Shown here: in pieces, positions 18,204 to 28,466 of the stretch
Position numbering within the stretch: position 1 is the stretch's first letter
Layout of the letters: every line of letters starts with the position of its first letter
Source: Bacteroidota bacterium
GTDB lineage: Bacteria > Bacteroidota > Bacteroidia > Chitinophagales > Chitinophagaceae
Reading direction: 5' to 3'
DNA: 64,000 bases
Assembly: GCA_028876495.1 (NCBI GenBank)
Contig: JAGWRO010000078.1
Coordinates: 1-64,000 of the forward strand
Program-made: the position numbers and the translations under genes
Notes under the pieces: generated by a model
The model's input: the letters and a program-made list of their open reading frames with translations, nothing else
What the model was told of the DNA's origin: nothing
The model's database searches: none

Positions 18204-21200
18204 ATGGTTATTAAGCGAGAAGCGCCAAATTATATCAGGTTGGTATTATGTTGGATGTTTTCAGTAGTGTTTGCTATTGTGGTGCCTTCTCATGCCTTAG
18301 CCCAGGATTCTTCGGCAGTTCAGAACAACGACAGTCTTCCTTTTCCGATACACGATACAAGAGGAGATTTTCTTTCTGCCAGGCCCAATGTGTATGATTT
18401 CCAAAATCCGCCAAATATTAACGACTCAGTAGCTTATGATCCTATTACAAAAACCTATACGGTTTACGAAAAAGTAGGAAGTCACTATTACAGAACACCC
18501 GCTACCTATACCGCGGAACAATTCAGGGCTATGGAAGCAAAAAAAGCAGAGATAAGCTATTTTCAAAAAAGAGCTAACACACTTAGCATTCTTAATCGTG
18601 GGCAAATTAAACCTAAATTGAATGTTTATGATAACCTGTTTAACCGGTTATTTGGAAACGGGAAAGTAGATATTCAACCACAAGGAAATGTTGATATAAC
18701 GGCCGGCTACCAGGGACAGAATGTGAAAAATCCAACACTTCCGGAAAGAGCGAGGCGGAACGGTGGTTTTGATTTTAATATGGCTGCCCAGCTAAATGTT
18801 CTTGCCAATATCGGAGATAAAATGAAATTCCCGATTAGTTATAACACACTTGCCAATTTTGATTTTACCAACCAATTGAAATTGGATTATACCGGCACAG
18901 AAGATGAAATTTTAAAACGTTTTGAGGCTGGAAATGTATCCTTTCCTTTAAGGAGTAACCTGATACCCGGCGCTCAATCATTATTTGGTGTAAAAACCCA
19001 GTTGCAGTTTGGAAAATTGTTTATTACTAGTGTTTTGGCCAATCAAAAATCACAGCGCCAATCCATGAATTTGCAGGGCGGAAATGCGGCAACTCAATTT
19101 ACAATTAAAGCCGACGAGTATGAAGAAAACCGGCACTTTTTATTAGCTCAATACTTCCGTAAGAATTATGATAAGGTGATGAGTAATGCCCCTGCAGTTA
19201 TTACGCCGGTTCAAATATTGAGGCTGGAAGTATGGGTAACTAATAAAAACGGATCTACTACTGACGCCCGCGAAGTAGTTGGTTTGATGGATCTTGGAGA
19301 AGCTAATCCATATCATAATTTTACCGTAACCGGAACTTTGCCTGATAACAATACTAACAGCGAATATTCTTCTATTATTAATAAGCCTGGAAGCCGCAAT
19401 TCTACGCTTATCAACAGCCAGTTGCTTGGAATGGGCCTAAACCCTGTGCAGGATTTCGAAAAAACGTTTGCACGAAAATTAGATTCAACCCAATACATTT
19501 ATAATAAACGGGCAGGATTTTTATCATTGAGCCAACCATTGCAGGCAGATGAAGTGTTGGCTGTCGCTTTCCAGTATTCCTATAATGGGAAAATTTACCA
19601 GGTGGGTGAATTTTCGCAGGATGTACCACCGGATTCTTCATCAAGCAATCAAAAGATTTTGTTTTTAAAGTTGTTGAAGGCAACCTCACAAAGGCCTCAA
19701 CTTCCCATCTGGCAACTGATGATGAAAAATGTTTACAGCATTGGTTATGGTTCACTGGACAGGCAGGATTTTAAGTTAAATGTATTGTATCAACAGCCGG
19801 GCCTCGGCGCAAAAAGATATTTGCCTTTTGGGGATTTAAACCAGGGAACCCCGATTTTAACTCTGGATAATTTAGATAGATTGAACAGCCAAAACGATCC
19901 GCAGCCGGATGGCGTGTTCGATTATATTGAAGGGTATACCGTTTTGTCACAATACAGCAGGATCATTTTCCCGGTGTTGGAACCTTTCGGGAGGTCTCTT
20001 GCTCCAAAAGTTTTCAGTAATCCGGCAATAGGGGCAGACAGTTTGTACTACCCTTTATATGATTCTATAAAAACGATTGCACAGCAGCAATTTCCCAACC
20101 TCGACCGGTTTGTACTGGAAGGAACGGCGAAGACAACCTCCACATCAGACATCAGTATAGGATATAATATTCCGCCGGGATCAGTTACTGTGACGGCAGG
20201 GGGGAGGCAATTAACAGAAAACATAGATTACACGATCAATTACGACCTTGGAACTATCAAAGTAATTAACCAGGCAATTATAAATTCAGGGATTCCGGTG
20301 CAGGTCAATTATGAAAACAATGCCTCTTTTGGTTTGCAGCAAAAAAGCTACATGGGTTTAAGGCTTGATTACCAACTAAAAAATACAGCTAAAGAACAAT
20401 TGTCTTTGGGAGGAACCATGGTACGATTGAGTGAAAGGCCGTTTTTTACAAAGGTGGATTACGGCGAAGATCCCATCAGGAATACCATGTACGGCTTAGA
20501 TGGTAGTTACCGGAGAGATATGCCAAGGCTCACCAAAATTTTAAATAAACTTCCGTTCTACAATTCCATAGCGCCATCATCTGTCAATGCTTACGGTGAA
20601 GCTGCTTTTTTGAAACCGGGCCATGCTCCCCAGATTGGAAAAGGGAATAACGGAGTTGTTTATATTGACGATTTTGAAGGAAGTAAAAGTGATATTGATT
20701 TACGGTTTCCTCCCATAAGCTGGGCGCTTGCCTCTACTCCTCATGGCGCTACTGATAAAAACGGCAATCTTCTTTTTCCGGAGGCTGACTCAACAAACAG
20801 CCTTGTTTACGGAATGAACCGCGCAAGGATAGCCTGGTACCAAATTGAACCAACCTTACAAGATCCCAAAAATATAAATAATCCACTGAGAGATAATAAA
20901 AAATTACTCTCTGACCCAAGGGTTCGGGCAGTTTCACAATCAGAAATTTTTCCGCAAAAGACTAACGATTTTGGGCAAAACCAACTGATTACTTTCGATC
21001 TGTCTTATTATCCATCTGATCGTGGCCCTTATAATTATGATGCTTCAAGATCAGACATCAATGCAAACGGGAAGTTTCTTAATCCAAAAACAAAGTGGGG
21101 AGGATTAATGCGGAGCCTTGACCAGACAGATTTTGAAACCGCTAATATACAATACATTGAATGTTGGGTACAGGATCCGTTTATTAATGATCCGGCGAGT

Positions 21201-24200
21201 ACAGGAGGACAATTTTATATAGACCTGGGAAATGTTTCAGAAGATGTTTTGAAAGATTCAAGGAGGTTTTATGAAAACGGTTTGCCAACTCCTAATTTGC
21301 CAGCGCAGGTTGATACCTCTGTTTGGGGAATAGTACCTAGAAATCCCATCCAGGTAACGAATGCGTTTAGTACCGACCCTGCTGACAGGCCTTACCAGGA
21401 TGTGGGTTTTGATGGTTTGACGGATAGCGCAGAAAGATCTTTTAGAAGAAGTGATTACCTGGATATTCTGGCTGCCAATTTTGGCACAAATTCTAAAGTA
21501 TACCAGGATGCATTAGCTGATCCTTCTTCAGATGACTATCAATATTATCGAGGTGCCAAACTGGATGCAGAAGGAGCAGATATCCTGGCCCGTTATAAGT
21601 ATTTTAATAACCCACAGGGAAACTCTCCGATAGCGGATAATAAATCTCAATATTCTTCTGCGGCAACTTTATATCCTGACCAGGAAGATCTTAACCGTGA
21701 CAATACGCTTAATGAAACAGAAGAATACTTTCAATATATTGTTGATCTTAAGCCGCCTACTGATCCTGAAATGAATGTTGGCAGCAATTATATTATTGAT
21801 AAGAAGGTAATAAACACAGGGAAGCTTCCGGATGGAACCAACAGAAATGAAACGTGGTACCAGTTGAGAATACCGATTGATTCTTACAATAAAAAGGTTG
21901 GGAATATTCCTGATTTTAAATCCATCCGTTTTATGAGAATGTTCTTAACCGGTTTTCAGGATAGTGTTACCGTCCGTTTTGGAACCTTGAGCCTGGTAAG
22001 AAATACCTGGAGAAAGTTTCAATATAAGCTCGATTCATCAGGAAATTATTCTCCAACCTCTGAAAATGATTTTAATGTAGGTGCTGTAAATATTGAGGAA
22101 AATGATAAGAGAAGCCCTTTACCCTATCGTACGCCAAGCGCTATTCAACGTGTTCAGACTTTAAGCAATAACGGGGTAAATCTTTTGCAAAACGAGCAAT
22201 CACTTACTTTGCAGTTTTGCAATCTTGCCAAAAATGACGGTAAAGCGGTCTTCCAGACTTTTGTTAATAAAGACCTTCGGCAGTTTAGGAAATTACAGAT
22301 GTATATTCATGCAGAAAGAAATCAATCTACCACGCTCAATAACGGCGATCTTACTGCGGTTATACGTATAGGAAGTGATTTTGTAAACAATTATTATGAA
22401 GTAAGAATTCCTTTAAAACTCACTCCACTCAATACAGGACTTTCTCCTGATACACAGGCTTACAATGATACGTTGTGGATACAAAGTAACAACCTGGATC
22501 TTGACCTTTCTGCTCTTACTGATATAAAGACAAAACGAAACTTATCCAATTCGCCAATTAATGTTTTGTACTCACAAGCAGAATCCAACGGACAAACGTA
22601 TTCGATCATGGGAAATCCAAATCTTGCACAAGTGGGTGGAATTTTGATGGGTGTTGAAAATACCAATGCAGTTTCTGCCTGTGGCGAATTGTGGTTTAAT
22701 GAATTGCGCTTATCATCAATGGATGAAAAAGGTGGATGGGCTTCTTTGGGCCGTGTTGATGCGAATCTTTCAGATCTCGGAACTATTTCGGTTTCTGCCA
22801 ACACCCACAGCGCCGGCTTCGGTACACTTGACCAGGGTATCAGTGAAAGATTCAAAGATAATTTTGCTCAGTTTGACGCGGCTGCCAATCTTGAATTAGG
22901 AAAGCTTTTACCTAAAAGCGCAGCCTTATCCATTCCTTTGTATGCCAGCATCACTAATACAACCAGTACTCCTCAATACGATCCATTTGATATGGATATC
23001 ACTTTAAAACAAAAAATAAAGAATGCGCCCACGAAGGCCGTCAAAGATTCAATCAGAAATAATGCTATCGATTTTGCTTCTATCAAAACGATCAGCTTTA
23101 CTAATGTGCATAAAAACCGAACGAGCAATAAGAAGCCGCAATTGTGGGATATTGAAAACGTGGACGTAAGTTATACTTATACGAAAACAGAAGCACACAA
23201 TCCGCTTATAGAATACAACAATGTAACCAAGCAACAGGGAAGCCTGGGATATAATTTTATGCCCCAGCCAAAGTTCATCTCTCCCTTTAAAAAAATGTTC
23301 AACAAAACAAAAACGCATTGGTTTGACCTGATAAAGGAGTTCAATATTAACCCGGTACCGTCTCAGCTTACTTTTAAGGCCGATGTGTTCAGGCAGTTTG
23401 CTGTTTTAAAACCACGGAGTATTGGCGATGATAAATTTGTAACTCCCGAAACCTTTGATAAGTATTTTACGTTCAACAGGAATTATATTTTAAGGTGGGA
23501 ACTGACTCATTCGCTCACGCTTGATTATTCTGCCTTGAATAATGCGGTAATTGATGAACCGAACGGAAGACTTGATACAAAAGCAAAAAGAGATACCGTA
23601 AAACAAAACTTTTTCTCCGGTGGAAGAAACACGGTGTTCAACCAGGTAGTTAATTTTTCTTACAATGTACCCTTGTCGAAATTTCCTCTTACCGACTGGA
23701 TTAATATGCACCTTGATTATACGGCCACCTATAACTGGATAGGCGCTTCGCGGCTGGCAGTAAACCTTGGTAATTTCTTAGAAAACGGGCAACAGGAAAA
23801 TGCTACGGTACAACTTGATTTCTTAAGATTATACAGTAAATCAAAATGGTTGCGCGCTTTGGATCAGCCATTGCAGCCAAAGCAGCCAACTGATACTTCA
23901 GCAAGAAAAAAGCCCAACGTAGCAACCTCCAAAGTTGCTCCAACGCAACTTCCACAGGTAACCGGTGTTTTGCGTGTACTTGGCAAATTACTGACAAGTG
24001 TAAAATCAGTCAATGCATCAGTTTCTCAAATAAGTAATACAAGATTGCCGGGCTATACAGATAGCACCAAAATCCTCGGGCAGGATTTTAAAAGTATGGC
24101 GCCCGGATTTGATTTTATTCTTGGTAAACAACCAGACAGTAACTGGCTTAACGATGCGGCCAGGAGAGGTTTGATAACCAGGGATTCTAATTTCAATGAT

Positions 24201-25409
24201 TTGTTTGTTCAAAATTTTGATCAGAAAATTACAGTTGCCGCCCAACTTGAACCTGTAAGAGATTTAACGATTGATCTAAACCTTAATAAAACTTTTACAA
24301 AAAATTATTCGGAAACATTCAAAGACACTACCGGAACAGGTAATAATTTTTCCCATCTAAGTCCTTATATAAATGGCGGCTTTAGTGTAAGTTATATCGC
24401 TTTAAATACTTTATTTGGCAAGTATGATCCAAACCGTATTTCTCAAACTTTTTTAAAATTCCAGGATTATCGTAAGATATTATCTGATAGGTTGGGAGCA
24501 CTAAACACGTACAATAAACTGCAGGGAAACCCGACAGGCGCTGACGGTTATGCATTGGGATATGGAAGATATTCTGTTGATGTTTTGGTGCCGGCATTTA
24601 TTGCTGCTTATACCGGACAGGATCCTACAAAGGTGGCCCTTATTAAACAGCAAAACCAGAATATCAAGTCCAATCCATTTAGTGGTATTTTACCAAAACC
24701 CAACTGGAGCATTTCGTACAACGGACTGAGCCGCGTTCCTGGGTTGGATAAAATTTTCAGTAATTTTTCATTGACGCATGCTTATAATGCCAGCCTCGGA
24801 ATGAATAATTTTACATCCGCTTTATATTATAGAGATGTATCTCGATATGGTTATCCATCTTTTATTGATACTACCGGCGGCAGCAATAACTATATTCCTT
24901 TTTTCCTGGTTCCTAATATTACCATTCAGGAACAGTTTGCGCCTTTAATTGGGGTTGACATGACTTTTACCAACCAACTTAGCCTTAAGTTTAATTATAT
25001 GAAGCAGCGGCAGCTAAGTCTTAGCCTAATAGATTATCAACTGAGTGAAGTACGCTCTACTGAAATTACTTTTGGTGGCGGATTTCGCAAACGTGGAATG
25101 AAACTGCCGTTTAAAGTCCCTTTTTCAAAAAAGGATACAAAAAAATTGGATAACGAAATTAATTTCAACCTGTCTTTCAGCATCAGGAATAATGTAAGTT
25201 CTAATAGTATACTCGATCAAAACAGTGCTTTTGCCACCAACGGAAGTAAAGAGATTACCATAAGCCCAACATTGGATTATTACATCAGCAATCGCATCAA
25301 AGTGAAATTGTATTTTGACCAGAGAAGAGTAAACCCGTATGTTTCATCTTCTGCACCCACCATTGATACAAGGGCGGGGGTTCAGGTGAGAATTTCGTTA
25401 TCGCCCTAG
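18204..25409 (+). CDS. sprA: SprA/Sov outer-membrane translocon of type IX secretion
   Basis: A 2401-residue protein, close to the length of Flavobacterium SprA. A signal peptide ends around residue 34 (PSHALAQ). The remainder is dominated by beta-strand-rich repeats and family hallmarks such as GFDFNMAAQLNVLANIGDKMKFPISYN, VYIDDFEGSKSDIDLR, WYQIEPT and LRIPIDSYNKKVGNIPDFKSIRFMRM. SprA forms the very large 36-strand barrel through which type IX cargo leaves the cell, and it is needed for gliding in motile members. It ends in GVQVRISLSP. The frame is intact across 7.2 kb, which argues that the frameshifts further downstream are not general sequencing error. Confidence 0.96.
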   Translation: MVIKREAPNYIRLVLCWMFSVVFAIVVPSHALAQDSSAVQNNDSLPFPIHDTRGDFLSARPNVYDFQNPPNINDSVAYDPITKTYTVYEKVGSHYYRTPATYTAEQFRAMEAKKAEISYFQKRANTLSILNRGQIKPKLNVYDNLFNRLFGNGKVDIQPQGNVDITAGYQGQNVKNPTLPERARRNGGFDFNMAAQLNVLANIGDKMKFPISYNTLANFDFTNQLKLDYTGTEDEILKRFEAGNVSFPLRSNLIPGAQSLFGVKTQLQFGKLFITSVLANQKSQRQSMNLQGGNAATQFTIKADEYEENRHFLLAQYFRKNYDKVMSNAPAVITPVQILRLEVWVTNKNGSTTDAREVVGLMDLGEANPYHNFTVTGTLPDNNTNSEYSSIINKPGSRNSTLINSQLLGMGLNPVQDFEKTFARKLDSTQYIYNKRAGFLSLSQPLQADEVLAVAFQYSYNGKIYQVGEFSQDVPPDSSSSNQKILFLKLLKATSQRPQLPIWQLMMKNVYSIGYGSLDRQDFKLNVLYQQPGLGAKRYLPFGDLNQGTPILTLDNLDRLNSQNDPQPDGVFDYIEGYTVLSQYSRIIFPVLEPFGRSLAPKVFSNPAIGADSLYYPLYDSIKTIAQQQFPNLDRFVLEGTAKTTSTSDISIGYNIPPGSVTVTAGGRQLTENIDYTINYDLGTIKVINQAIINSGIPVQVNYENNASFGLQQKSYMGLRLDYQLKNTAKEQLSLGGTMVRLSERPFFTKVDYGEDPIRNTMYGLDGSYRRDMPRLTKILNKLPFYNSIAPSSVNAYGEAAFLKPGHAPQIGKGNNGVVYIDDFEGSKSDIDLRFPPISWALASTPHGATDKNGNLLFPEADSTNSLVYGMNRARIAWYQIEPTLQDPKNINNPLRDNKKLLSDPRVRAVSQSEIFPQKTNDFGQNQLITFDLSYYPSDRGPYNYDASRSDINANGKFLNPKTKWGGLMRSLDQTDFETANIQYIECWVQDPFINDPASTGGQFYIDLGNVSEDVLKDSRRFYENGLPTPNLPAQVDTSVWGIVPRNPIQVTNAFSTDPADRPYQDVGFDGLTDSAERSFRRSDYLDILAANFGTNSKVYQDALADPSSDDYQYYRGAKLDAEGADILARYKYFNNPQGNSPIADNKSQYSSAATLYPDQEDLNRDNTLNETEEYFQYIVDLKPPTDPEMNVGSNYIIDKKVINTGKLPDGTNRNETWYQLRIPIDSYNKKVGNIPDFKSIRFMRMFLTGFQDSVTVRFGTLSLVRNTWRKFQYKLDSSGNYSPTSENDFNVGAVNIEENDKRSPLPYRTPSAIQRVQTLSNNGVNLLQNEQSLTLQFCNLAKNDGKAVFQTFVNKDLRQFRKLQMYIHAERNQSTTLNNGDLTAVIRIGSDFVNNYYEVRIPLKLTPLNTGLSPDTQAYNDTLWIQSNNLDLDLSALTDIKTKRNLSNSPINVLYSQAESNGQTYSIMGNPNLAQVGGILMGVENTNAVSACGELWFNELRLSSMDEKGGWASLGRVDANLSDLGTISVSANTHSAGFGTLDQGISERFKDNFAQFDAAANLELGKLLPKSAALSIPLYASITNTTSTPQYDPFDMDITLKQKIKNAPTKAVKDSIRNNAIDFASIKTISFTNVHKNRTSNKKPQLWDIENVDVSYTYTKTEAHNPLIEYNNVTKQQGSLGYNFMPQPKFISPFKKMFNKTKTHWFDLIKEFNINPVPSQLTFKADVFRQFAVLKPRSIGDDKFVTPETFDKYFTFNRNYILRWELTHSLTLDYSALNNAVIDEPNGRLDTKAKRDTVKQNFFSGGRNTVFNQVVNFSYNVPLSKFPLTDWINMHLDYTATYNWIGASRLAVNLGNFLENGQQENATVQLDFLRLYSKSKWLRALDQPLQPKQPTDTSARKKPNVATSKVAPTQLPQVTGVLRVLGKLLTSVKSVNASVSQISNTRLPGYTDSTKILGQDFKSMAPGFDFILGKQPDSNWLNDAARRGLITRDSNFNDLFVQNFDQKITVAAQLEPVRDLTIDLNLNKTFTKNYSETFKDTTGTGNNFSHLSPYINGGFSVSYIALNTLFGKYDPNRISQTFLKFQDYRKILSDRLGALNTYNKLQGNPTGADGYALGYGRYSVDVLVPAFIAAYTGQDPTKVALIKQQNQNIKSNPFSGILPKPNWSISYNGLSRVPGLDKIFSNFSLTHAYNASLGMNNFTSALYYRDVSRYGYPSFIDTTGGSNNYIPFFLVPNITIQEQFAPLIGVDMTFTNQLSLKFNYMKQRQLSLSLIDYQLSEVRSTEITFGGGFRKRGMKLPFKVPFSKKDTKKLDNEINFNLSFSIRNNVSSNSILDQNSAFATNGSKEITISPTLDYYISNRIKVKLYFDQRRVNPYVSSSAPTIDTRAGVQVRISLSP

Positions 25410-25723
25410 TGTCGTCTCCTCTTGATTGCATATTGAAATAAAAAATCAGGCTTTTGATTGGTTTACTTTATAAATGCTCTGTAAAACGGTCTTTTTTTTG
25501 ATTAATAGAAAGCAGAGACCAGGAATTATAAGTGAAAATGAAAACACAAACATCCGTCTCCTAATTGTAAGCTGAATTCAATATTGAAGAGAGGCAAATA
25601 GTTCAATAATCGTGAAACACCATTCATCCATCGAGTATTTTGTGTTAACAATCGAAAAATTTTTGTGACTTAGTTTAGATTTATAACTTTTGTTAGAGAT
25701 TATCTTACAAAATACCAACTGCA
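25410..25723. other. Spacer downstream of sprA
   Basis: About 314 bases without a supported gene. The first part contains a degenerate copy of the intergenic AGTAAAC element (25441-25470). The last part has TTTTTGTG at about 25660 and TATAACTTTTG at 25682, a weak promoter-like pair about 40 bases before the next ATG. No terminator hairpin was recognised after sprA. Confidence 0.4.
25441..25470 (-). repeat. Intergenic AGTAAAC element (degenerate)
   Basis: Reading the minus strand gives AAAGTAAACCAATCAAAAG followed by CCTGATTTTTTATTT, matching the two-part pattern with one changed base in the CAG. Confidence 0.4.
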
Positions 25724-26288
25724 ATGAGACACATTACCTTTTATTTTTCAATTTTACTTTTTTGTTGTTTTACCTTTTTTTCCTGCCAGAAAATTGCGTT
25801 AAAGCCTTCTGCTGATAATCCCGGCGATTCAATTTCTGTGAAAAATTCTGCAAGATTGATGGCTTTAAGTTCTTACCCTATTGTATCGGCCGATTATATT
25901 CCGCAGGATGGTGATTCGATAGAAAGAGAAACGGTATTAGGTGTTCAGCTAACTAATCCGTACCTTATTCCTAATATGCAACAAGCTTATGCTGATTTGG
26001 GATTGAGTACTGCTTATGCCATAGTAAATAATTTATATGTTCGCTTTCTACCGGCAAATGTTAGATCAGCTTGTAACTTTGGATTCAATTATGGATGCAC
26101 AGGGTTTGGAACTTTTTGATACACCGGTAGACTACCAGGTGTTGTACGAAGGAGACTATTACCAGGATCCGGCTATACCGGATTCAATGATCACCTGGCA
26201 ATATGCCGTAGTTCCGCCTTCGTTCCAGTTTCCGGCAGGCATTCAGCATGAAACCCTGGCAAGCATTCATATTCCCGGTGATAGCTAA
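25724..26288 (+). pseudogene. N-terminal half of a broken peptidase-like lipoprotein gene
   Basis: The first 132 codons encode a lipoprotein start (MRHITFYFSILLFCCFTFFSC, lipidated Cys at 21) and a segment ending NNLYVRFLPAN, after which the frame runs into a stop at 26119. The coherent continuation (LDQLVTLDSIMDAQGLELFDTPVDYQVLYEGDYY) is in the +1 frame, so there is a frameshift between about 26050 and 26080. That second frame is closed by TAA at 26286-26288, but the same frame stays open directly after it and runs into the 496-codon frame below (18 codons, then ATG at 26343). One frameshift plus one nonsense codon therefore separate the secretion signal from the peptidase-like body. Together the pieces would encode a lipoprotein of about 700 residues. 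Confidence 0.75.
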
Positions 26289-26342
26289 ACCGCTGTTGAA
26301 ACTGAGGCGGAAAGATTAGCGTCTATACAGGATAGTATCAAT

Positions 26343-27833
26343 ATGAGTAATAATACAAGTGCCACTACCCCCATAAACACTGCCGTGTCACCATACAGCA
26401 ATATCAAAGGTGGTAAGGTAAAACCGTATGTTCTTCAGTGCGGCCCGGGCTATCAATGGAGTTATACTTTGAATAAATGCGTACCCATATTATGCCCTCC
26501 CGGTTCTCATTTGGAGGGAAGTTTGTGTGTACTTGATAATCCTCCCGTTTTAGATCCTCCGCCTCCTGCGCCGGATGCCCATATACCTGCTGGAAATATC
26601 TATGTGTTCGATACTAATTTACCTTCCATTGGCAACGGCAGCTCTCTTGGTTTAAGAAAAGTTAAAGTAATTGCAAAGAGGTGGTTTAAAATACAAACTA
26701 CTTATACAGATGCAAGTGGACACTTTACTTTTACAAAACATTTTAAAAATAAAGTAAAAATTAAGGAACAATTTATCAACCCGGATGCAACTATATTTGC
26801 TTTGAGAAGATTAAATATTTGGCAAATAGCACATCCGGTAAAAAGGACTTTAGGAATTTACAACAGTTCTGATATGTCTAATATTCAGTTTCCAAACAAT
26901 CAGGAAGGTCCAGTAAATTCTAAAGCAAACCGTTACTGGGCGGCCGCAACTGTAGAGAATGCTGCTGAGGAACATTTGGATTATGCTACTCAATTCGGTT
27001 TTTCAAAGATGCCTTCTAATATGCATATATTTTTGACACCTTGGGCAATTCAGGCAGGTGCAGGGTCAACTCCCATGTTTGGCCACGGGGTGGCTCCGGA
27101 GATATCTGGCGAGGCAGCTTTCGCGGAGTACTATCTAATGTCTCAATTTCGATTTACGCCTGCTCTCACTGCCGCTGTCGCTTCGATTGCATTTCGGCTA
27201 GGCATCGACATGTCAATCGATTATAATCCGCCTTCATGGAGAGATCAATTTTATTCGGATTATTTAAAGGAACTTTCCTACCATGAAATGAGTCATGCAA
27301 GCGATTTTTCGAAAGTGGGACTCGTTTGGTATCAAAACTTTGCATCGGCGGAACTAAGCGAAACTATAATCCATGGTGCTTCGAATGATCCTCTCAATCC
27401 TTATGGAGATGCTAATTCGGTTGACGCGCCTATCATTGCTTTAGGTGAAGCCTGGACTTATCATATGGGACATTTTTTAGCTGACCAGCAGTATGGTTTG
27501 AATGCCTACAACGAGTACGAAGGACAACTTGGATATGGACATACACCAAATGCACACACCAATATTGAGGTTTTGGAAAACTGGGATCCTAACTACACTG
27601 ATGATGTTTTCAACTGGATACCGGTAGGTTTAATGGAAGATTTAATGGATGACACACCTAATGAAATCTTTCCTGTAACTGATAATGTTAGTGGTTTTTC
27701 AGTTTCACAATTATTTGATGCCTTACAACCTGATGTGACATCCGTGCAACAATATCGGGCAAGATTAATTCAGCAAAATCCTAATAATCAAACAGCTAAT
27801 ATTACTAGCCTATTTGCACAATATCACTATTAG
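26343..27833 (+). CDS. HExxH metallopeptidase-like body of the broken lipoprotein gene
   Basis: This 496-codon frame is the same reading frame as the upstream fragment and lacks its own secretion signal, so it is best read as the C-terminal two thirds of a disrupted gene. Order: a cysteine-rich segment at residues 30-60 (CGPGYQWSYTLNKCVPILCPPG), a proline-rich linker, a carboxypeptidase-regulatory-like beta domain around 95-140 (VIAKRWFKIQTTYTDASGHFTF), then a domain with YHEMSHAS (His314, Glu315, His318), a zinc-peptidase HExxH pattern. GEAWTYHMGHFLADQ lies further on and may give the third ligand. It ends SLFAQYHY. I do not recognise a named peptidase family. Activity is unproven. Confidence 0.6.
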   Translation: MSNNTSATTPINTAVSPYSNIKGGKVKPYVLQCGPGYQWSYTLNKCVPILCPPGSHLEGSLCVLDNPPVLDPPPPAPDAHIPAGNIYVFDTNLPSIGNGSSLGLRKVKVIAKRWFKIQTTYTDASGHFTFTKHFKNKVKIKEQFINPDATIFALRRLNIWQIAHPVKRTLGIYNSSDMSNIQFPNNQEGPVNSKANRYWAAATVENAAEEHLDYATQFGFSKMPSNMHIFLTPWAIQAGAGSTPMFGHGVAPEISGEAAFAEYYLMSQFRFTPALTAAVASIAFRLGIDMSIDYNPPSWRDQFYSDYLKELSYHEMSHASDFSKVGLVWYQNFASAELSETIIHGASNDPLNPYGDANSVDAPIIALGEAWTYHMGHFLADQQYGLNAYNEYEGQLGYGHTPNAHTNIEVLENWDPNYTDDVFNWIPVGLMEDLMDDTPNEIFPVTDNVSGFSVSQLFDALQPDVTSVQQYRARLIQQNPNNQTANITSLFAQYHY

Positions 27834-27834
27834 A

Positions 27835-28452
27835 ATGAATGACTTAAAAAATATTATCCTTTTTTTATCCATCTTTATATTTCTTACTTCACTAGGATGT
27901 GGCAAAAATTGCAAGGAGGCTAAATATTCTTTTTTAATGCAGGAAACCTTCTCCCCTGAAAAAGATTCAATAGCGGTAGGCGATACACTTTGGGTTAATT
28001 CTTCTCACTCAACATCCTTTACAGATTTAAATAGCCAGGCGGAAGTAGATTTCAGTAATTCGCAAATAGGGTCTAACATCAGAATTTTAAATTTCCCGGA
28101 TACATCACAAACTGTTATCGGAGCTGTAAATGATTTTGATATAATCAAGATTTATGGAAATGAAACTGGTAATGATAATATACCAACTGAAAACAAGGGA
28201 TTTTATTATCAGGAAATAAACGGAAATTATATTTTTAAACTTGGTTTTATTGCAAAGAAAAAAGGAGTTTATGGTATTTCATTAGGAAATGATTTCGGGA
28301 TAGTACAAAGAAAAGGAGGATGTGAAAAGGCTACTATAGAAATAGATAATGCAAATACAAATACACATCTTTATTATTACGAAAATTTTTTTCCAGGTGA
28401 CCCAGTTAGTCAATATACAATAAGACATGCTTATTTTTTTAAGGTATATTAA
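27835..28452 (+). CDS. Small lipoprotein A of the tandem cassette array
   Basis: A 205-residue lipoprotein with signal MNDLKNIILFLSIFIFLTSLGC and lipidated Cys22. The start at 27835 is two bases after the peptidase-like frame; an ATG at 27814 would overlap it. The mature protein is rich in beta-strand patterns and has PEKDSIAVGDTLWV, VDFSN, AVNDFDI, GNYIFKLGFIAKKKGVYGI and a C-terminal AYFFKVY. The same blocks recur in two downstream copies, so this is the intact founder or survivor of a three-member tandem family. A lipid-anchored beta-sandwich is likely; the role is unknown. Its fixed position after a peptidase tail suggests a partner or inhibitor, which is inference. Confidence 0.7.
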   Translation: MNDLKNIILFLSIFIFLTSLGCGKNCKEAKYSFLMQETFSPEKDSIAVGDTLWVNSSHSTSFTDLNSQAEVDFSNSQIGSNIRILNFPDTSQTVIGAVNDFDIIKIYGNETGNDNIPTENKGFYYQEINGNYIFKLGFIAKKKGVYGISLGNDFGIVQRKGGCEKATIEIDNANTNTHLYYYENFFPGDPVSQYTIRHAYFFKVY

Positions 28453-28466
28453 AAGTCAAAGTATAA

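Noticed and set aside
26037-26288. Treating the middle frame as an independent 83-residue gene
   Set aside because: It is in the same frame as the 496-codon frame apart from one stop, and its protein continues the preceding lipoprotein segment, so it is a gene fragment.
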